From assembly GCF_003367375.1 (NCBI RefSeq), contig NZ_CP031416.1, positions 4,002,674-4,066,673 of the forward strand: a DNA stretch of 64,000 nt, in the 5' to 3' direction. This DNA comes from Gallaecimonas mangrovi (GTDB lineage: Bacteria; Pseudomonadota; Gammaproteobacteria; Enterobacterales; Gallaecimonadaceae). Below are positions 55,177 through 63,751 of this stretch, in pieces. Each line of letters opens with the position of its first letter. The stretch's first letter is position 1. Made by a program: the position numbers and the translations under genes. The notes under the pieces were generated by a model. The model was not told the DNA's origin, made no database searches, and worked only from the letters and a program-made list of their open reading frames with translations.

Positions 55177-57061
55177 GTTCACGCCTTAAAAGTCCTTGTT
55201 TTTTAAGATAAACCAGCAACAAAGAAATGGCTGCCGGAGTAATACCCGAGATCCGGGATGCTTGGCCAACCGTTTGCGGTTTGGCGTCGTTGAGCTTGTT
55301 GATCACTTCGTTAGAAAGTCCCTTGACGTTGCTGTAGTCAAGATCGGCTGGCAGCAAGGTGTGCTCGTTACGAAGAATTTTATCAATCTCGTCTTTTTGC
55401 CGCTCGATATAACCGGCGTACTTGATTTGAGTTTCAACCTGCTCGGCGGCTTGTTCGTTTTCCAGCGCCGGGCCAAAACCGTCAATGGCCATCAGGGCGT
55501 CATAGGTCATTTCCGGGCGGCGTAGCAGCTCTTCTAGGCTGTTCTCGCGGGTCATCGGGGTTTTGAGCAAGGCATTAAGCGCTTCAGCCTGGGGGCTGCC
55601 TGGGTGGGCGTATTGGCCCTTAAGACGCTGGGCCTCGAGGTTAATTTGCTCGACTTTGCTGTTAAATGCCGCCCAGCGTTCGTCGTCAACTAAACCTAAG
55701 TCTCGGCCTTTGGCTGTTAAGCGTAAATCGGCGTTGTCTTCACGCAGCAACAAGCGATACTCGGCGCGGCTGGTAAACATTCGGTAGGGTTCTTTGGTGC
55801 CAAGGGTGGACAGATCGTCAATTAACACCCCCATGTAGGCTTCAGAGCGATGTGGGCTCCAACCTTCTTCATCACGGGCCAGACGCGCGGCATTAAGCCC
55901 AGCCACTAAGCCTTGAGCACCGGCCTCTTCATAACCGGTGGTGCCGTTTATTTGTCCGGCAAAGAACAAGCCCTTGATGAACTTGGTTTCCAAAGTGCTT
56001 TTCAGATCTCTGGGATCGAAGAAGTCGTATTCGATGGCATAACCGGGGCGAATAATATGGGCGTTTTCTAAACCACGAATGGAGTGAACGATATCGAGTT
56101 GTACGTCGTACGGCAGCGAGGTCGATATACCGTTAGGGTAAACCTCGTGGGTGGTTAAACCCTCGGGCTCTAAGAAAATCTGATGGCTTTGCTTATCAGC
56201 AAAACGCACCACTTTGTCTTCGATAGACGGGCAATAGCGCGGGCCAATGCCTTCAATTACACCGGCATACATCGGGCTGCGGTCTAGATTACCGCGGATA
56301 ACCTCATGGGTATTTTCATTGGTATGGGTGATCCAGCAAGGGATTTGGGTTGGATGCTGCGATCTTTTACCAACAAAAGAAAATGTCGGCGTTGGTTCAT
56401 CCCCTGGTTGTGCCTGCATCACTGAAAAATCAATGCTGCGTGCGTCAAGGCGCGGTGGTGTACCGGTTTTTAATCTATCCACTCTAAAGGGTAATTCACG
56501 CAGACGCCGTGACAGCGCATTAGCCGGCGGATCGCCAGCTCTACCACCTTCGAAGTTGTCCAAACCAATATGAATTTTGCCACCAAGGAAAGTGCCAACA
56601 GTCAGTACCACTGTTGGTGCAAAGAATTTTAAACCCATTTGTGTCAACACCCCTTGCACCTGATCGCCTTGAACGATCAAGTCCACACAGGGTTGTTGGA
56701 AAAGTGTCAGGTTGGGCTGATTTTCTAAGGCCTGACGCACGTAAGCCTTGTATAAGGCGCGATCGGCTTGAGCGCGGGTTGCTCTTACCGCAGGTCCTTT
56801 AGATGCGTTGAGGGTGCGAAACTGAATACCGCCATGATCGATTGCGGTTGCCATCAGTCCGCCTAGGGCGTCGATCTCTTTGACCAAATGGCCCTTGCCA
56901 ATACCACCAATGGCGGGGTTACAGGACATTTGCCCAAGGGTATCGATGTTATGCGTCAACAGCAGAGTACGACGGTCCATACGAGCAGACGCCATAGCCG
57001 CTTCGGTACCGGCGTGACCGCCACCGACGACGATCACTTCAAAGTGATGCGGATTTGCCAT
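55166..57061 (-). CDS. mnmG: tRNA uridine-5-carboxymethylaminomethyl modification enzyme MnmG (GidA)
   Basis: FAD enzyme that, with MnmE, modifies U34 of certain tRNAs. 631 residues. FAD-binding [12 protein letters not shown] at residues 11-22, [37 protein letters not shown] and the conserved C-terminal helical domain [22 protein letters not shown]. Start ATG at 57061 (MANPHHFEV); the frame to 57082 is longer than usual. Sits directly left of oriC, transcribed away from it. Confidence 0.97.
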   Translation of the reverse strand: MANPHHFEVIVVGGGHAGTEAAMASARMDRRTLLLTHNIDTLGQMSCNPAIGGIGKGHLVKEIDALGGLMATAIDHGGIQFRTLNASKGPAVRATRAQADRALYKAYVRQALENQPNLTLFQQPCVDLIVQGDQVQGVLTQMGLKFFAPTVVLTVGTFLGGKIHIGLDNFEGGRAGDPPANALSRRLRELPFRVDRLKTGTPPRLDARSIDFSVMQAQPGDEPTPTFSFVGKRSQHPTQIPCWITHTNENTHEVIRGNLDRSPMYAGVIEGIGPRYCPSIEDKVVRFADKQSHQIFLEPEGLTTHEVYPNGISTSLPYDVQLDIVHSIRGLENAHIIRPGYAIEYDFFDPRDLKSTLETKFIKGLFFAGQINGTTGYEEAGAQGLVAGLNAARLARDEEGWSPHRSEAYMGVLIDDLSTLGTKEPYRMFTSRAEYRLLLREDNADLRLTAKGRDLGLVDDERWAAFNSKVEQINLEAQRLKGQYAHPGSPQAEALNALLKTPMTRENSLEELLRRPEMTYDALMAIDGFGPALENEQAAEQVETQIKYAGYIERQKDEIDKILRNEHTLLPADLDYSNVKGLSNEVINKLNDAKPQTVGQASRISGITPAAISLLLVYLKKQGLLRREHAA

Positions 57062-57162
57062 TGAAAACCTCAACGCCAACAAAGAAAGAGCCGCGCATTG
57101 TACTCCGAACTTTGGCCGCTACCAAGTCGAGGATCAAAGGGGTGATCCAGTATTAGATCAAA

Positions 57163-57203
57163 GATCTTTTTTAAAGATCCTTTGTTATTTGATCTATTAG
57201 ATC
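57163..57203. repeat. DNA-unwinding element: three 13-mers in oriC
   Basis: GATCTTTTTTAAA (57163-57175), GATCCTTTGTTAT (57176-57188) and GATCTATTAGATC (57191-57203) are GATC-led 13-mers, two contiguous and one two bases apart, as in the E. coli left, middle and right 13-mers. Confidence 0.85.
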
Positions 57204-57213
57204 ATCGAAGATC

Positions 57214-57222
57214 TGTGGGTAA
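57214..57222 (+). promoter_or_regulatory. DnaA box, R1-like
   Basis: TGTGGGTAA differs at one base from the R1 consensus TGTGGATAA and lies 11 bases after the last 13-mer, the R1 position. Confidence 0.75.
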
Positions 57223-57319
57223 CTCAAAAATGATCAATAAAGCCAGGATCTTAATGCCGATCAGATCATGTTGATAATGGTTGATCCCACACGGTATGAC
57301 CTGGGATCAAAAAGGCACT

Positions 57320-57328
57320 TTATTCACA
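57320..57328 (-). promoter_or_regulatory. DnaA box TTATTCACA
   Basis: One mismatch from the 9-mer TTATCCACA, in the central part of oriC. Confidence 0.7.
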
Positions 57329-57393
57329 GGACTAGGGTAGCTTGGATCTTATTAAGTGAATAACCAAGGGTTTTCCACCTATCAGATCCAAGG

Positions 57394-57402
57394 ATATCCA
57401 CA
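57394..57402 (-). promoter_or_regulatory. DnaA box ATATCCACA
   Basis: One mismatch from TTATCCACA; on the mioC side, at the position of R4. Confidence 0.65.
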
Positions 57403-57427
57403 ACTTTGATCTCGATTTTTGTTGTGG

Positions 57428-57436
57428 TGTGGATCA
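57428..57436 (+). promoter_or_regulatory. DnaA box TGTGGATCA
   Basis: One mismatch from TGTGGATAA, overlapping the mioC stop codon. Confidence 0.6.
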
Positions 57437-57871
57437 AATTTTCTCGATCTGTTGAGCTAAATAAGCAACAGCTTGGTCTTCTGGCAGTGCTTCATCGAGT
57501 ACGTTGATGTCAATTCGCGGCCACATGGGTTGGCTTTGACAGGCCAACATCGCTTGCTCTAACTGTTTGCCCCCTTCACAGAAGGTGTCGTAACTGCGAT
57601 CGCCAATAGCGAAAACAGCAAAACGCACCTTGCTTAAGTCGGGGTGGTTGGTAAGTTGTTCGGCAAAAGGCTGAATGTTGTCAGGTAGCTCGCCTGCGCC
57701 ATGAGTTGAGCTGCAGAGTAACCAAACCCCTTCTTTTGGAAGTTCGTTCAGATCGGGAGTGAGGTGAATGTGAGTTTGGTGATGGTGTTGTTGCAGCGCT
57801 TCAGCCAGGGCATCAGCAACATATTCGCTGCCTCCCAAGGTACTGCCGACCAGGATTTGAATAGTAGACAC
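57434..57871 (-). CDS. mioC: FMN-binding protein MioC (flavodoxin-like)
   Basis: 145 residues (E. coli 147). Flavodoxin fold with VGSTLGGSEYVADALAEAL at the FMN phosphate loop and CSSTHGAGELPDN, FAIGDRSYDTFC further on. Electron donor in E. coli to biotin synthase, though best known because its transcription runs into oriC and its promoter is DnaA-regulated. Same orientation as in E. coli, ending within the origin. Confidence 0.95.
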   Translation of the reverse strand: MSTIQILVGSTLGGSEYVADALAEALQQHHHQTHIHLTPDLNELPKEGVWLLCSSTHGAGELPDNIQPFAEQLTNHPDLSKVRFAVFAIGDRSYDTFCEGGKQLEQAMLACQSQPMWPRIDINVLDEALPEDQAVAYLAQQIEKI

Positions 57872-57944
57872 AAAGAGGCCTCCTTATAGGTTGGGCCTAT
57901 CATAATGCCTCTATGGTGTTATCGCAGCTTTGTGGTGAGGGCGA

Positions 57945-60005
57945 TTAATATCGTTTCCCCACTACCTTTTCTTTAAAGGTGGTGGCGGTGCGCTCAAAGG
58001 TAAGGGCAAGGCGTTCTAGCATGCCTTCAATCAGTTCTAGCTGTGGTGTTTTGTCACTGGCTTTTTTAAGGGCCTCTAGCAGCAGCTGGCTGTTAGTACG
58101 AAATTCACTGTTAAAACCGCCTTTAGCGCAAAGCAGGAAGGTATCAGCCAGTGATTTTTGCCAGATATCCAGTAAGGCGTGCACCCTTGGGTCGTGGTTA
58201 TCTTTTAGCTGGCGCCGCAGGCGTATCGATACGTGCCCTAAATTCAGTCCTGTTAGCCCTAAGTCAGTAAGGTAGCGGGTACCATCGGTAGTCCCCTGCT
58301 CGTAGCCTGACAGACGCATCAGGCGGTCACCCATGCGGCCGTTGAACCACTGCTCTGGGTGACGATGGTGGCTAATATCTGCGATGTCTTTAGCGGTGGC
58401 TTTAATCAGCCGTTTTTGCATCAAAATACTGTCTGGTGCGGTAATGAGCTTAAAGACCCAATACAGCACGCTAACGCCAGTAAAGATGCCAAAGGCCGTA
58501 CTTAAAGTAGTATCTACCGCAAAGGTCATACTGTTACTGGGCTGCAGCAGAATAATGAAAGGGATGCAAAAGCCTAATCCATAAGGCAGTGTTGCCCTAT
58601 TCGCTAAGGCGAGCAGACCGATGAAAAGCGGCCCTGCCATCACCAATACCAATAGTTCAAACTTGCCCACAGCAGGTGCCAATAAACCTAAGCCGAAAAA
58701 CAGTGAAACCGGCATTGCTATCACAACCCCTACCAGCAGCCGTTTCAAAACAATGGTAGGAGAGGGCAGGCGGGCAAACATTACCGAGAACACCACCGGC
58801 AAGATCATCATCATAATGACAGCCTGGGCAGAGGTGCCTATCCAGATACTGGCACCAATTAAAAACACCACCATGGACCGAAAGCCGGTAATGGCGCCAA
58901 CCAGAGGGTCACGGTGGGTGCTTAAACTGGGTGCATTAAGTAAGGTTCTATCGCTATTTTCTAGGGCATCGTAGGCTTTAAGCACCATCACCAGGTCGGC
59001 AACCAGTTCGAGGCTGGTTTGGGTTAGCCTTGCCAATATTGGGCTTGGTGCCTGGTAGCCAGCCCTAAAATGCAGCAATTCGCGGCGCAGCTTTTGAGCC
59101 AGCTGATAACACTCGCTAAAACTGTGGGTTTCGACCATGGCCCGGAAGCGCTCACGCATAATTTGCATTTGCGCTTTGATGTCTTCATCCATCAATTCGG
59201 CATGGTTACGTTGCAGGCGGCCGAAGATTTGCACGACCGCCATCAGTGACAGCACCTTATTGCAAAGAGTGCCAGCCGCGCGCGCTCTAGCTGAGCCTTC
59301 GGGGCCCTCGTAAACCACCGCGCTTGAGTCGTCATTCAGGGCAATCAGTGATTCGAGGGTTTGATCGGCGTGCCGGTGGCGATCGTCATGGGAGCCGTCA
59401 GGGTCCAGCTCAAGTACCAGGTAATCAAGTGCCTGATTAATCACATTTCTGGCGTGAACGCGAAGTACGCTTTTTACTCTCACCGGCCACAGCAGCAAGC
59501 TCACTAAGGTGGCGCAGACAGCGCCGATGGCAATTTCACTTATGCGCGCTTGAGCAACGGTAAAAACTGACTGGCTGTCAGCGGTGGAAGCGTTTGCCAT
59601 CACCAGTATTACCACCAGGCTCGCCGTCATACCGGCCATGGCAAAGCCGTAGATAAAATTAATACGATGCACCATGGCAGAAAGCGCGGAATTTAGCCCA
59701 ATCCATAATGCCAGGCAGGCAAAGGCAAGCAGGGGATAGGGGGCAAAGCAGTTGATGATAAGGATGCCAACGCTACCGCCGATGGCAGAACCGACAATCT
59801 GGCAGATGCCTTTTTCGATAACCAAGCCGCTTTCTGGGCGAATTTGTAAAAAGACCGCCGACACCAGTGCCCAATAGGGTCTGTCCAAATTGAGGTACAT
59901 GGATACGAACAGCGACAGCGCCATGGCAATAACCCCCTTCACCGCAAAGGTCACGGTTCTTTTGTCGGGGGTTAAAAAATGGGCCAGTGTCGGAGACAGC
60001 TGCAT
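57945..60005 (-). CDS. FUSC-family efflux transporter, AaeB-like
   Basis: 686 residues (E. coli AaeB 655). Two blocks of about six membrane helices (residues 15-180 and 380-540) separated by a long soluble helical region, the typical AaeB/FUSC form: VKGVIAMALSLFVSMYLNLDRPYWALVSAVFLQIRPESG at the N-terminus is its signature. AaeB exports p-hydroxybenzoate and related aromatic acids. The 2-base gap to the AaeA-like gene and the DUF1656 gene makes an aaeXAB-type operon. Specific substrate not shown here. Confidence 0.9.
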   Translation of the reverse strand: MQLSPTLAHFLTPDKRTVTFAVKGVIAMALSLFVSMYLNLDRPYWALVSAVFLQIRPESGLVIEKGICQIVGSAIGGSVGILIINCFAPYPLLAFACLALWIGLNSALSAMVHRINFIYGFAMAGMTASLVVILVMANASTADSQSVFTVAQARISEIAIGAVCATLVSLLLWPVRVKSVLRVHARNVINQALDYLVLELDPDGSHDDRHRHADQTLESLIALNDDSSAVVYEGPEGSARARAAGTLCNKVLSLMAVVQIFGRLQRNHAELMDEDIKAQMQIMRERFRAMVETHSFSECYQLAQKLRRELLHFRAGYQAPSPILARLTQTSLELVADLVMVLKAYDALENSDRTLLNAPSLSTHRDPLVGAITGFRSMVVFLIGASIWIGTSAQAVIMMMILPVVFSVMFARLPSPTIVLKRLLVGVVIAMPVSLFFGLGLLAPAVGKFELLVLVMAGPLFIGLLALANRATLPYGLGFCIPFIILLQPSNSMTFAVDTTLSTAFGIFTGVSVLYWVFKLITAPDSILMQKRLIKATAKDIADISHHRHPEQWFNGRMGDRLMRLSGYEQGTTDGTRYLTDLGLTGLNLGHVSIRLRRQLKDNHDPRVHALLDIWQKSLADTFLLCAKGGFNSEFRTNSQLLLEALKKASDKTPQLELIEGMLERLALTFERTATTFKEKVVGKRY

Positions 60006-60007
60006 GA

Positions 60008-60871
60008 TTATTCTGCAGTTTTAATATCGATAGAGGCTGTCATACCGGCGCTGAGTGTCACACCCTCTGGCACGGTATCAAGTTTAATATCCACCGGAAT
60101 ACGCTGTGCCAACCTGACCCAATTGAAGGTTTGCTGAACCTGCGGCAGCAATTGGCTATTAGCGGCGGTATTGCTGTCGGCAATGCCTTTAGCAATGCTG
60201 ACCACGGTGCCGGTAAGGGGTTTGCCGCCACTCATTAAGTGAATAACCGCCTTTTGCCCAACATGAATAAGGGGCATTTTGGTTTCTTCAAAGTAACCGG
60301 TCACATAAAAGGACTGCTTTTTAACCAGCGACAGCACCGAATTACCCTTGCTGACATAATTACCTTCCCTGAGGTTGAGGTTCATGATGGTGCCGTTTTC
60401 AGGGGCTTTCACTACGGTACGGTCTAAGTCAATTTGGGCAGCGGCCAGCTGCGCTTCAGCAAGGTCGTAAGCCGCTTTGGCTAATTCGGTATTAATGCGA
60501 TAGGTCTCTAAATCCTCATCACTTATTACTTTCTTGGCAATTAACTGTTTGCGCCGGTCATATTTATGCTTTGCCAGTTCCCAGCTGTATTGGGCTTTCT
60601 CGACCGCTGCCTGATCTTCGGCGATGGCGGCCTTATAGCGCGTGGCATCGATGGTAAAGACCACATCGCCCTTTTTCACAACCTGATTGTCTTTAACGTT
60701 TAATTGATTCACCCAACCGGAAACATCGGGCGCTATGGTCACTACATTGGCACGCACCCGGCCGTCGCGTGTCCAAGGAGAATAGAGGTAGTGATTCCAT
60801 ACCCAAGTGCCAGCAATAATGGCAACAGCGACGAATAAAAGCGTCACGGCAATTCGGAGTATTTGTCCCAT
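60008..60871 (-). CDS. HlyD/EmrA-type periplasmic adaptor, AaeA-like
   Basis: Membrane-fusion protein that connects the AaeB-type transporter to the envelope. 287 residues. N-terminal anchor (IAVTLLFVAVAIIAGTWVW), then YSPWTRDGRVRANVVTIAPDVSGWVNQLNVKDNQVVKKGDVVFTID (lipoyl half), a coiled coil around 75-150, and VKAPENGTIMNLNLREGNYVSKG (second lipoyl half). Start ATG at 60871 (MGQILRIAV); the longer frame to 60961 overlaps the DUF1656 gene. Confidence 0.9.
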   Translation of the reverse strand: MGQILRIAVTLLFVAVAIIAGTWVWNHYLYSPWTRDGRVRANVVTIAPDVSGWVNQLNVKDNQVVKKGDVVFTIDATRYKAAIAEDQAAVEKAQYSWELAKHKYDRRKQLIAKKVISDEDLETYRINTELAKAAYDLAEAQLAAAQIDLDRTVVKAPENGTIMNLNLREGNYVSKGNSVLSLVKKQSFYVTGYFEETKMPLIHVGQKAVIHLMSGGKPLTGTVVSIAKGIADSNTAANSQLLPQVQQTFNWVRLAQRIPVDIKLDTVPEGVTLSAGMTASIDIKTAE

Positions 60872-60879
60872 AAGCGGTG

Positions 60880-61080
60880 TTATTCCCCCAGTAAAAAGAT
60901 ACTCAGTGCCAGGTAGCAGATAAAAAGCGAGACATCGAACCAGGCTTCCTTCCAAATCCACCGGCGCAGGGCAAGTTTGTGTAGCACCAGCCGGGTAGCC
61001 AGTGTCATCACAAAGCCCATAAAAGCAAAAACCACAAAAGGACTGAAAAGTAGGCCGCCAAGGGCCATCTCATGAAGCAT
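60880..61080 (-). CDS. aaeX: DUF1656 small membrane protein, AaeX-like
   Basis: 66 residues, two membrane segments (VVFAFMGFVMTLATRLV and WFDVSLFICYLALSIFLL), DUF1656 form as E. coli AaeX (67 residues). Function unknown; always next to aaeAB. AAGG 6 bases before the ATG. First gene of the aaeXAB-like operon. Confidence 0.88.
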   Translation of the reverse strand: MLHEMALGGLLFSPFVVFAFMGFVMTLATRLVLHKLALRRWIWKEAWFDVSLFICYLALSIFLLGE

Positions 61081-61170
61081 TGAGAACCTTAATGCCGCAA
61101 AAACACAGTATGCGAAGTCATCTTAACCCGAGTTTAGCTGTTTTGCCTCAACCCTTTAGCGCAGGTTAGA

Positions 61171-61203
61171 TGAAAAAGCGCCAGCCGGTTAAGACTGACG
61201 CTT
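61171..61203 (-). terminator. Terminator of the UbiD-type decarboxylase gene
   Basis: On the minus strand AAGCGTCAG pairs with CTGGCGCTT (one G-T pair), loop of 10 bases, followed by five Ts. It separates the decarboxylase from the aae-like operon. Confidence 0.8.
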
Positions 61204-61230
61204 GCTTGCTTTGCTTAGAGTAAAGGTCTG

Positions 61231-62763
61231 TTACAAGCGATTGCCGTTGGCATCAAACAGCTCTGGCGCAAAAGGACGTGGGTCGACATCCATAAAGCTC
61301 GCGCGGGTGAAATGTGCTTTTAGGCGGAAGGGTACCGTGCAGTCGAATACGGTTTTACAACTGACCCCTCTTGAGGAAATGGCCGGGTTATATTCAGGTT
61401 GCTGAGAGGGGTCGAGCACGTGGCCAGCCACGTTGGCAACAAAAGTGGTGTCCATATTGCCCTGGTAACGGGTTTGCATGGCCCACAGCACATCATCGGT
61501 ATCAAATAAATCGACGTCTTCATCTACCACTATGACGTTTTTTAATTCGCGGTACACACCCAAGGCGATCATGGCCGCTTGATTGACCATGGCATCGTCT
61601 AGTGCCTTGCGTTTTTGTACCTGTAATACCGCCAGAAACTTACCGCCGCCAGAGGTGTGGGCATAGACATTTTTAACGAACCCCGGCAGGGCTTTTTCTG
61701 CGGCATTAAAAATACTGGCTTCGGTAGGAATACCGGCCAGGTTGGTGTGCTCTTCGCCCGGGCCGACCAAGGTTTGCAAGATAGCGCCCTGGCGCATGGT
61801 AACGGCTGTTACCTTAATGACGGGCAATGATGGGTTGGCAGGGCCGCAGTAGCCTGGAAATTCGGGCATGGCGTGGCCACTGTCGGTGTTTTGGTCTTCA
61901 CGAACCCGCACATTGGGCAGAATTTCACCTTCAATAACAATTTCGGCGCGGGCAATGGCATGCTGGTTAATACTGACCGCTTTGGTCAGCTGTACCCCTT
62001 CACCGCGCAAGCCGCCAGCAATGTGCAGCTCGTCATAGCCAAAAGGCGTGGTGGGCGCTTCAAAGCAGGCCCCGATATAAATAGCCGGATCTAAGCCCAT
62101 ATTGACGGTAATAGGTAAGGGCTTGCCTTGGGCTTCGGCCTGTTGGCGAAAGGCATCAATATGGCGCCCCGGCGCGAAGAAAATAGACAGCTCGTCTTTA
62201 CCCTGAACGCAAAGGCGGTGAATGGTGACATCGGTTTTTTCACTGTCTTCTGGGTCGCTACCTAATACCAAACCCAAGCACAAAAACGGGCCGGCATCTT
62301 CAGGGGTGTTGGTGGGGGCTGGCAATAATTTGCGTAAATCAAAATCGGGGTCGGAGGCTAAAAATACCTGTTCCTGGCAGGGGGCCTGTGCTTGAGGTAC
62401 CAGTACCGGTGGCAATGCATTATCAATGGCATCACTCATGCACTGGGTAAGCTTATTTGCGGGGGAGTCGAGTAATAATCCCACCCGTTTGCGGCTGGCC
62501 ATCACGCCAACTAATACCTTGGATGCGGGGGCTTGTTCATAGCCTTTGACGTTGCTGAACATCATTGCCGGGCCAAGCCGAGTTGGCCGGGCAACGGTAC
62601 CGCCTGCACCAATATGGCGATAGACGCCGGCAAGCTCAGCATTTGGGTCAACCGGGTGTGATGTTTCATAAAACTGGCCAGGGTTACTGGCAAGTACATC
62701 AAGGGTTTTACGCAAATCCCAGTTACTGCCGGGATTTTCGGTGGTAGCTAATTTCAGTGGCAT
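61231..62763 (-). CDS. UbiD-family prenylated-FMN decarboxylase
   Basis: 510 residues. UbiD-family enzymes reversibly decarboxylate aromatic or unsaturated acids using prenylated FMN made by UbiX. Seen: an N-terminal SNPGQFYETSHPVDPNAELAGVYRHIG, VTIHRLCVQGKD (Arg of the catalytic set) near 180-190, AEIVIEGEILPN (Glu pair) near 270, GNMDTTFVANVAGHVLDPSQ near 445. Family style is closest to the gallate/4-hydroxybenzoate decarboxylase C subunits rather than UbiD itself. No UbiX or B/D subunit gene is in the window. Neighbour of the aaeXAB-like pump and divergent from a LysR regulator. Confidence 0.88.
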   Translation of the reverse strand: MPLKLATTENPGSNWDLRKTLDVLASNPGQFYETSHPVDPNAELAGVYRHIGAGGTVARPTRLGPAMMFSNVKGYEQAPASKVLVGVMASRKRVGLLLDSPANKLTQCMSDAIDNALPPVLVPQAQAPCQEQVFLASDPDFDLRKLLPAPTNTPEDAGPFLCLGLVLGSDPEDSEKTDVTIHRLCVQGKDELSIFFAPGRHIDAFRQQAEAQGKPLPITVNMGLDPAIYIGACFEAPTTPFGYDELHIAGGLRGEGVQLTKAVSINQHAIARAEIVIEGEILPNVRVREDQNTDSGHAMPEFPGYCGPANPSLPVIKVTAVTMRQGAILQTLVGPGEEHTNLAGIPTEASIFNAAEKALPGFVKNVYAHTSGGGKFLAVLQVQKRKALDDAMVNQAAMIALGVYRELKNVIVVDEDVDLFDTDDVLWAMQTRYQGNMDTTFVANVAGHVLDPSQQPEYNPAISSRGVSCKTVFDCTVPFRLKAHFTRASFMDVDPRPFAPELFDANGNRL

Positions 62764-62813
62764 CGATAGGCTCCTACAACAACAGCGATGCCCCAGTCTG
62801 TAAGGGATTGTTA

Positions 62814-62852
62814 TAGGTATCCAATATGAATTTAATTATTATTGATAACCTA
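62814..62852. promoter_or_regulatory. Divergent promoter/operator region of the decarboxylase and LysR genes
   Basis: TAGGTATC (62814-62821) and GATAACCTA (62844-62852) form an imperfect dyad (one extra base) around an AT-rich core TTTAATTATTATTG. It sits between the two divergent starts and is a likely LysR site. Confidence 0.5.
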
Positions 62853-62872
62853 ACCTTATAAGTTTTGATGCC

Positions 62873-63751
62873 ATGAACAGCCGCCAACTGCATTACTTTA
62901 TTGTGCTTGCAGAAGAACTGCACTTTGGTCGGGCCGCTGCCCGTCTTAATATCGCTCAGCCGGCACTTAGCCAACAGTTACAAACCCTGGAAAAGCAGCT
63001 CGATTGTGCGTTGCTGCTGCGAGATAGGCGCAATGTCAGGTTAACGCCAGCAGGACAGGCCCTTTTGCTAGAGGCAAGAAAGGTGGTGAGCAGTGTCGAA
63101 CGGGCTTTGGCTGCGGTTGATAGTGTCAAAAAAGGGCTAAGGGGAACCTTGCGACTGGGCTATGTCGGCTCGTCGATGATGGACCCAAGGCTGCCAACGC
63201 TGATACGGCTTTTTTCCGAGCGCTACCCCGATGTTGAGCTGAAATTAGAAGAAACCCACGTAGAACACCAACTGCAACTGCTCAGCAACGACGCCTTGGA
63301 TATTGCCTTGGTGCGAATGCCACTACCTGCCAATGCCGACATTGCTACCCAAACCTTTTCTAGCCAGCCGTTAATGGCTGCCTTACCAGAGGGACACCCG
63401 CTGCTAAAACACAGCAAAATTAACCCGGCTATGTTGTCGCAAGAATCATTTCTTTTACTGGATGACCCATTTGGCATGGCGTTGTTGGATGATGTGTTAG
63501 CAACCTGCCGGCGAGCTGGTTTTGCCCCCAAGCCGGGTTTAAAAGTACAACAGCTAACGACCTTGCTAGGGTTGGTTGCGGCGGGCCAGGGAGTGGGATT
63601 GGTACCCACCCTCAGTGGTGCACTGGCGATGAAAGGCGTTGTGCTACGCCCCCTTACCGATCCGGAGGCGGTATCAGTACTTTGTTTTGCCTGGTTAGCC
63701 AAGACCCGTAATAAGCTTGTCAGCAACTTATTGGCATTAGGTGGCGAGTGA
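62873..63751 (+). CDS. LysR-family regulator of the decarboxylase/efflux region
   Basis: 292 residues. HTH: LHYFIVLAEELHFGRAAARLNIAQPALSQQLQTLEKQL, typical of the CatM/BenM-style subgroup; effector domain RLGYVGSSMMDPRLPTLI ... AGQGVGLVPTLSGAL. It is divergent from the UbiD-type gene and near the aaeXAB-like operon, so it most likely responds to an aromatic acid. ATG at 62873 chosen by homology. The C-terminus is ALGGE; a terminator on the opposite strand follows. Confidence 0.9.
   Translation: MNSRQLHYFIVLAEELHFGRAAARLNIAQPALSQQLQTLEKQLDCALLLRDRRNVRLTPAGQALLLEARKVVSSVERALAAVDSVKKGLRGTLRLGYVGSSMMDPRLPTLIRLFSERYPDVELKLEETHVEHQLQLLSNDALDIALVRMPLPANADIATQTFSSQPLMAALPEGHPLLKHSKINPAMLSQESFLLLDDPFGMALLDDVLATCRRAGFAPKPGLKVQQLTTLLGLVAAGQGVGLVPTLSGALAMKGVVLRPLTDPEAVSVLCFAWLAKTRNKLVSNLLALGGE

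Larger units (their letters stand above)
57121..57440. other. oriC: Chromosomal replication origin oriC
   Basis: The mnmG-mioC gap plus the end of mioC carries the hallmarks of a gammaproteobacterial oriC: 19 GATC sites in about 320 bases (17 in the gap, two in the mioC end), three AT-rich GATC-led 13-mers at 57163-57203, a DnaA-box-like TGTGGGTAA at 57214, TTATTCACA at 57320, ATATCCACA at 57394 and TGTGGATCA at 57428. The order (AT-rich unwinding element on the mnmG side, boxes towards mioC) is the same as in E. coli. The IHF and Fis sites were not located by eye. Borders are approximate. Confidence 0.93.
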
